9,922 bases of DNA from Promethearchaeia archaeon (GTDB taxonomy: Archaea > Asgardarchaeota > Lokiarchaeia > Sigyniarchaeales > SOKP01): positions 1 through 9,922 of the forward strand of contig JAHQWY010000108.1 of assembly GCA_029856445.1 (NCBI GenBank), in the 5' to 3' direction. How positions within the stretch are numbered: the stretch's first letter is position 1; every line of letters starts with the position of its first letter. This document shows positions 6,222 through 9,922 of the stretch, in pieces. Under the pieces are notes generated by a model. It made no database searches and was not told the origin of the DNA. It was given only the letters and a program-made list of their open reading frames with translations. Made by a program: the position numbers and the translations under genes.

Positions 6222-7808
6222 TTAGGCGTTTTCCTCTAAGAATTGAACAAATTTAATTCGTTCTTGAGCATCCATGAATTTTAATTGATCAATAAGGTTA
6301 TTAATATACTTTGGTTTGACATTAGGGAGTTTGCGAATTCTTTCTATTAGTTTTTTAGGAATTTCTTTATATAAATCGACTATAGCTTCGACATATTTGA
6401 CCTGTTCTTCTTTATTTAGGAATGCAAGCTCCTCCAATAACTCTCTCTTTTCCTTTTTAGAGATTTTTAAATTAGAAATCTGCTGTCTTAGGTCTTTGGA
6501 CAATACAGCAAATATTTTTGAGAAATATTCTTTTACTAGCTTTTTATCCTTTTCATCTTTTACAGGTAGAAGAGATTCATGAAGTCTTAATTCAATTTCC
6601 TCTTCTTTTCTTTCCTTATCCTCCTTAACAAGAATTTCCTCTAATTCTTCAACCTTGCTTAACTCTTCTTTAATTCTTATTTGCTTTTCTGTTACTGTTT
6701 CTTTTTCTTTTGGTATGGTTGTTATTGGAGTTGGTTCAATTATAGGTTCTTTCGGTTCCTTCTTTTCAATATCTTCGTCTAAGGTTAGCTGTGGCTTATC
6801 TCGTATATGAACTGGCGGAGAATAAACGGGTCTTTCTTCTGTGGAGGGCATTTGAATTTCACCTGATGGTTTTCCAACAGAAAGAAAAAATATAAGAATC
6901 GCTTTTAACAAAATAAAAATCCCTGAGGCATAAAAAATAGTCCCCAATACCCCTATTATAAACAATTTAATTGAATCTCCTAGTTCGAACTTTAACTTAG
7001 ATTTAATATCTGATTTTGATCTATTATCTAAAATTAAAGCTATAATTGCAATGAGTAGCAAACTTAAGAAGATTATCACCATTACAGGGATCCTAATAGT
7101 AGTGTCGCCAAGTTTGGTTATTATTTCATAGTCATGTGTTCCAATATATATTTTATCTAAATAAGCTGTATAGATAGCTATAAGTATGATCAGAAATCCT
7201 GCTTTGGTAGAGAGATAATTAAGCGAATTTTTTGCTAATAAACCATAATGATAGACTTTAAGATCTTTATTCCGTCGATCAGTGACAACATAAATAAATA
7301 TTAAAATACCATTGATAAGGATAATTACTCCCGTTCCATATAGAATACAACCTAAGATTCCCCAACAAAAAGAGTCAAGAAATATTTCATTATATTTTTT
7401 TTCCTTGATTCTTGGAGCAATATAAGCTCTATCATATATTAACAAAAATAAACCAATAAATCCAAGGAATAACTGATTAATAAGGATTGAAATCCAATTT
7501 TCTAAATTAAACGCAATTAACGCAGTCAAACCAAAAGAGATAATTGTGACAATGAATATTGGGAGGAATGATATTTTATTTAAAGATTGAATAATATTAT
7601 CCAATTTAGAAGAATCTTTCTCAGAGATAACTATAGAAGGTCTAAATTTTCTAGTAACCGGTGTTTCAGCGGGTTTAAATTTCACACCTTCCAATACAAA
7701 AGGAGAACCACATTTCTCGCAATATACTTGAATATTTTGTTCAATTAAAGCAGAGAGTTCCGTTGGAAACTCATAGCCACACTCCCTACAAATATATATC
7801 TTTGCCAT
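6222..7808 (-). CDS. Membrane protein with N-terminal zinc ribbon, duplicated transmembrane unit and cytosolic helical tail
   Basis: I do not recognise the family of this 528-residue protein. The N-terminus is a zinc ribbon: C7-x2-C10, 19 residues, C30-x2-C33. The membrane region (about 79-311) has roughly eight hydrophobic segments, near 79-99, 107-126, 146-175 (probably two), 203-220, 240-260 and 281-311 (probably two). The two halves look duplicated: residues 150-175 and 286-311 share 13 of 26 positions (GxLGxIxYxxG and ILIF). A Pro-rich linker (318-365) and a highly charged coiled-coil-like stretch (366-410) lead to a helical domain (420-528). This domain contains two related units at 457-476 and 505-524. 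The hydrophilic ends are presumably cytosolic. The winged-helix gene follows after 2 nt, so the two probably work together. A membrane scaffold or sensor feeding the DNA-binding partner is possible but unproven. Confidence 0.82.
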   Translation of the reverse strand: MAKIYICRECGYEFPTELSALIEQNIQVYCEKCGSPFVLEGVKFKPAETPVTRKFRPSIVISEKDSSKLDNIIQSLNKISFLPIFIVTIISFGLTALIAFNLENWISILINQLFLGFIGLFLLIYDRAYIAPRIKEKKYNEIFLDSFCWGILGCILYGTGVIILINGILIFIYVVTDRRNKDLKVYHYGLLAKNSLNYLSTKAGFLIILIAIYTAYLDKIYIGTHDYEIITKLGDTTIRIPVMVIIFLSLLLIAIIALILDNRSKSDIKSKLKFELGDSIKLFIIGVLGTIFYASGIFILLKAILIFFLSVGKPSGEIQMPSTEERPVYSPPVHIRDKPQLTLDEDIEKKEPKEPIIEPTPITTIPKEKETVTEKQIRIKEELSKVEELEEILVKEDKERKEEEIELRLHESLLPVKDEKDKKLVKEYFSKIFAVLSKDLRQQISNLKISKKEKRELLEELAFLNKEEQVKYVEAIVDLYKEIPKKLIERIRKLPNVKPKYINNLIDQLKFMDAQERIKFVQFLEENA

Positions 7809-7885
7809 ACTTTTAAACTACACCTTAATAATTATATTTTTATTCAATTACTTTAAATTTTTTTGACTAGAAAAATGGTAAAATA
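7809..7885 (-). promoter_or_regulatory. Possible promoter and weak Shine-Dalgarno site before the 528-residue membrane protein gene
   Basis: On the minus strand AATTTAAAG (about 7852-7860) could act as a TATA box with a start near 7830. AAGGTG (7821-7826) then resembles a Shine-Dalgarno site, 12 nt before the ATG. The upstream membrane-protein gene ends only 77 nt away, so read-through is equally possible. Confidence 0.35.
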
Positions 7886-8371
7886 TTAGTGAGTTAGAGT
7901 TATATGGTTTTGGAAATCTAATAGGTTAAATTCTTTTCCACAGTTAACACAAAAAACATTTCCAATTGAAAATATTTTTTTTATCATATTTTCAGAAAAT
8001 CTTTTTCCACATTCAGTACAGTATAATACGGTATTATTAATGTTATTGATCTGATCTTCAACGAGAAGGATGGTATCTTCTGTTTGTTTTTTGGTTTTAT
8101 ATTTTCCTGAAACTAAATTATAAAAACCTTCACATAATTTAAAAAACCCCAAGCCGATACCCTTAAGGAGATAATAAATCCCCTTAAGGGTATAATATAT
8201 TAAATAGGCGATTCCTTTTATTACATAATATATAAGTGTGACTGCTAAAGCCAACAATGCTATAATCCCTACAATTGATAATATTTGTCCATAAATTGGT
8301 TGAACTGAATACCATTCAATAAACTCATTATACCATAAATAGATAGTGTCTACAATATTTCTCCAATCCAT
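7886..8371 (-). CDS. Small membrane protein with C-terminal zinc ribbon
   Basis: This 161-residue protein has no family I recognise. A hydrophobic segment at about 28-50 (GQILSIVGIIALLALAVTLI) is a clear transmembrane helix. It continues into a Tyr/Leu/Gly-rich helix (50-86) with repeated (I/L)KG(I) units at 51-54, 62-65 and 69-72, whose lysines would lie on one face. The C-terminus is a zinc ribbon, C118-x2-C121, 19 residues, C141-x2-C144, with CxECGxxF and CxxCGxxF wording. The same spacing and wording occur in the N-terminal ribbon of the next gene downstream (7808-6222), so the two proteins are probably functionally linked. The gene is on the same strand, 77 nt upstream of that gene. The start at 8371 is ATG; no Shine-Dalgarno site is seen. 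Confidence 0.78.
   Translation of the reverse strand: MDWRNIVDTIYLWYNEFIEWYSVQPIYGQILSIVGIIALLALAVTLIYYVIKGIAYLIYYTLKGIYYLLKGIGLGFFKLCEGFYNLVSGKYKTKKQTEDTILLVEDQINNINNTVLYCTECGKRFSENMIKKIFSIGNVFCVNCGKEFNLLDFQNHITLTH
8160..8189 (-). repeat. Short coding repeat with CCTTAAGG palindromes
   Basis: CCCTTAAGG occurs at 8160-8168 and again at 8181-8189, 21 nt apart. In frame on the minus strand both encode the Leu-Lys-Gly of the repeated LKGI units. The DNA palindromes are therefore explained by the protein repeat and need no regulatory reading. Confidence 0.6.
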
Positions 8372-8430
8372 TTTTTATACACATTTAAATTTAATTTTCT
8401 CTTAAATTTTAGACATTAATTATTGATTTT

Positions 8431-8474
8431 AAAAAAAATGGAGTCCAATTTTTATGAGAAATTACGAAAAAAAA
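8431..8474 (-). terminator. Oligo-T terminators downstream of the alpha/beta hydrolase gene
   Basis: Two A8 runs on the plus strand (8431-8438 and 8467-8474) read as T8 on the minus strand, 38 and 74 nt past the hydrolase stop. This is the usual form of archaeal intrinsic terminators. The remaining gap (8375-8430) is A/T-rich. It includes a TATA-like AAATTTAAG at about 8400-8409 that would suit transcription of the zinc-ribbon gene starting at 8371. Confidence 0.5.
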
Positions 8475-8511
8475 GTTGAGAAAACAAATTAAATCGGATC
8501 TTAGGAAAAAT

Positions 8512-9018
8512 TCAAGTATTTGGAATCAATTCTTTCCAATTTATAGATTTAACAGTCTTGTGAAGGAAATGATCGTCATCGACAAGATTAAATTCTAAAT
8601 TAGGAAAAAACATTTTGGCTCTCTCAAGAGAAGGTTTATATCGAACGACATTATCTTTTTCTCCATGAAAAATGGTTACGGGGACGTCCACAGCTTTATA
8701 AAAAGAAGGTTTAAGTTTACGTGATACTAAGAAAGGGGCCAATAATATTAGACGTATAACGTTATCTGGGTTTTTTAGAGTATATACCGTCCCCATTAAT
8801 CCCCCGAAACTAGAGCCAATTAGAACCCATTTTTTTTTTTTTTCTAAAATTGAATTTAACTCATCCATACGTGCTCCTAATAAATCATACATTTTAATAT
8901 TAGGATCAAACTCTTTAAAATCTGGAGTAAGAATATCTGGAAATATAGTTTTAAAGAATCTACCTTTAAAGCCTCGTCCTGAACTTTCAAGTCCATGTAT
9001 AAAAATAATATTTTGCAT
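8512..9018 (-). CDS. Small alpha/beta hydrolase, YqiA/esterase-like
   Basis: This is a compact serine hydrolase of the alpha/beta fold, 168 residues from the ATG at 9018. An in-frame TTG two codons earlier is less likely. Numbering here includes those two codons. FIHGLESS (8-15) supplies the oxyanion-hole HG. The nucleophile elbow is GSSFGG (70-75) with S72. FHGEKDNVV (119-127) carries the acid D124, and DDHFLHK (150-156) carries the base H152. The short length and the IHGLxSS start resemble the YqiA/UPF0227 group and related small esterases; the substrate is unknown. Probably cytosolic. A stretch of 14 consecutive A residues on the coding strand encodes EKKKK just before the elbow and could be prone to slippage. 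It lies 48 nt downstream of the DUF2085-like gene on the same strand, with a TATA-like ATATTTTAA between them (about 9046-9055). Confidence 0.87.
   Translation of the reverse strand: MQNIIFIHGLESSGRGFKGRFFKTIFPDILTPDFKEFDPNIKMYDLLGARMDELNSILEKKKKWVLIGSSFGGLMGTVYTLKNPDNVIRLILLAPFLVSRKLKPSFYKAVDVPVTIFHGEKDNVVRYKPSLERAKMFFPNLEFNLVDDDHFLHKTVKSINWKELIPNT
8830..8843 (-). repeat. 14-base A homopolymer inside the hydrolase gene
   Basis: The plus strand shows 14 T in a row, which is A14 on the coding strand and reads GAA AAA AAA AAA AAA TGG (EKKKKW). The frame is intact as given. Any single-base gain or loss here would frameshift the protein before its catalytic serine. Confidence 0.9.
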
Positions 9019-9066
9019 AGTCAATAAGCGATCTAATCTTTTTTAATTAAAATATAGTTTGTTTAT

Positions 9067-9922
9067 TCAAAATTCTTCAGTGTCTTCTTCCGAGATATAT
9101 GGATATTCTTTCAACCTTAATAATTTCATTTCTTTTTTGTGTCCAAAATAGACTAAAGCACCAAAGACAGAAAAATATATCACAAGGATTAACAAAGTAT
9201 AGAAATAATACTCATAGGTAAAACTCATAATATGAAGTGCTGCACCAATAATAAATCCCGTGAATAAGCGTGATTCAGTTGTACTCTTTCTTAATAATAA
9301 TCTTTGAGTACCCCAGTCAATGATTCCTGGTATTGGTAGAATTATAATTAAAAGAAGGGCAATTTCACCACTTAATTCTGTATTCCATATTAACCCGATT
9401 AAGTAGAGCGTGAACATTGTACTCAATCCACCAAGTATTACCCCAGAACATCTCGAACAAAAATAGATTTTAGTTCTTCCAAATTTAAGATAAAATGTAT
9501 GATCACTAGCAGAAACCGGATGATGAGTCAGTATCATATAATATAACTGTTTTTCTTCAGTAGCAAAAATTTTATCATAAACTACTAATAGTATCGGAAT
9601 TATGAACACTATGGATATAAGAGCTTGGAAAAAGAACTTAAAACCATAATTGGTTATTAATGCTTCAAATGTAAATTGTCTAGGATAAAATAGTAAATGA
9701 AAGAAAATTATGATTCCTGTGAGGATGAAAGAATTTATTACTAATATTAGAAAGGTATTATAAACTTTTATTCCCTCATGGTATTTCAATGGCTTATATT
9801 TATATAGTCCCATCAAGAAACCTAAAATAGCTACAATCAAGCACCATTCAAAATATATCTCTTGATAATAAGCAACCTGATATAGCAGCTCAGCAAGGAA
9901 TCCATCTATTAAACCATGTATA
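9067..9922 (-). CDS. DUF2085-like multi-pass membrane protein (5' end cut by window edge)
   Basis: The reading frame stays open from the stop at 9067 to the right edge, so the true start is outside. The TTG at 9840 is an internal Leu codon, since 27 further codons in frame (IHGLIDGF and onward) continue a hydrophobic protein. 284 residues are visible. Hydrophobic segments lie roughly at 24-38, 56-76, 95-115, 158-178, 187-206, 219-233 and 239-259. A central CSRCSGVILGG motif (C155, C158) follows an HHPxSASDHTF loop, and GIIDWGTQRLLLRKSTTESR follows the fifth segment. The CxRCxG motif and the ID...Q...R...S...R pattern are characteristic of DUF2085, a family of unknown function whose paired cysteines may bind metal. 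The C-terminus is acidic (SEEDTEEF). The hydrolase gene follows 48 nt downstream and may be co-transcribed. Confidence 0.8.
   Translation of the reverse strand, partial: IHGLIDGFLAELLYQVAYYQEIYFEWCLIVAILGFLMGLYKYKPLKYHEGIKVYNTFLILVINSFILTGIIIFFHLLFYPRQFTFEALITNYGFKFFFQALISIVFIIPILLVVYDKIFATEEKQLYYMILTHHPVSASDHTFYLKFGRTKIYFCSRCSGVILGGLSTMFTLYLIGLIWNTELSGEIALLLIIILPIPGIIDWGTQRLLLRKSTTESRLFTGFIIGAALHIMSFTYEYYFYTLLILVIYFSVFGALVYFGHKKEMKLLRLKEYPYISEEDTEEF

Noticed and set aside
6316..6582. An 88-codon plus-strand open frame opposite the 528-residue membrane protein gene
   Set aside because: Shadow of the Glu/Lys-rich helical tail, which gives Ser/Phe/Leu-rich antisense translation.
8160..8189. 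Repeated CCTTAAGG palindromes as a possible operator
   Set aside because: They are in-frame codons for repeated Leu-Lys-Gly units and are explained by the protein repeat.
9022..9024. TTG as the start of the alpha/beta hydrolase
   Set aside because: ATG two codons later fits the family's short N-terminus directly before the first beta strand.
9838..9840. TTG as the start of the DUF2085-like protein
   Set aside because: The frame stays open for 27 more codons to the window edge with membrane-protein-like sequence, so the TTG is read as an internal Leu and the gene as 5'-incomplete.
1..9922. CRISPR array, insertion sequence, integrase or phage module
   Set aside because: No regularly spaced direct repeats, transposase motifs, terminal inverted repeats or attachment-site duplications were seen anywhere in the window.

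Overview
The window is low in G+C (about 30% by eye) and almost fully coding. It looks archaeal, and most likely comes from an Asgard-type (Promethearchaeota/Lokiarchaeia-like) or similar AT-rich uncultured archaeon. The strongest evidence is an archaeal-type Taw1/TYW1 (wyosine tRNA modification) without the eukaryotic flavodoxin domain. Supporting signs are TATA boxes instead of -10/-35 boxes, few Shine-Dalgarno sites, one plausibly leaderless gene, and several zinc-ribbon or winged-helix proteins of archaeal style. The archaeal call is firm; the Asgard call is inference.

Layout. 1-629 (-) is a HAD phosphatase cut by the left edge. A divergent promoter region follows. 731-1615 (+) encodes an unknown acidic protein with an internal 60-residue repeat. 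1647-2282 (+) is an EngB-like GTPase with a TATA box placed for a leaderless message. It meets thrH (2283-2891, -) tail to tail with no spacer. taw1 (2984-4276, -) lies upstream of thrH in the same direction. A 177-nt divergent promoter region with a symmetric pair of TATA elements separates taw1 from a nucleoside phosphorylase-family gene (4454-5317, +).

The right half (5326-9922) is entirely on the minus strand. In order of transcription it holds a DUF2085-like membrane protein cut by the right edge, a small alpha/beta hydrolase, a 161-residue membrane protein with a C-terminal zinc ribbon, a 528-residue membrane protein with an N-terminal zinc ribbon of the same spacing, and a 297-residue multi-winged-helix protein whose start lies 2 nt after the preceding stop. 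The last three look like a small membrane/zinc-ribbon/DNA-binding module of unknown function and are the best candidate here for an undescribed system.

The other genes are separate housekeeping functions: phosphomonoester hydrolysis, ribosome-linked GTPase, serine or homoserine phosphate metabolism, tRNA wyosine synthesis and nucleoside salvage. I see no tRNA, rRNA, CRISPR, insertion sequence or phage gene. The most unusual single-gene feature is an apparent winged-helix domain of about 70 residues inserted in the radical-SAM core of Taw1.
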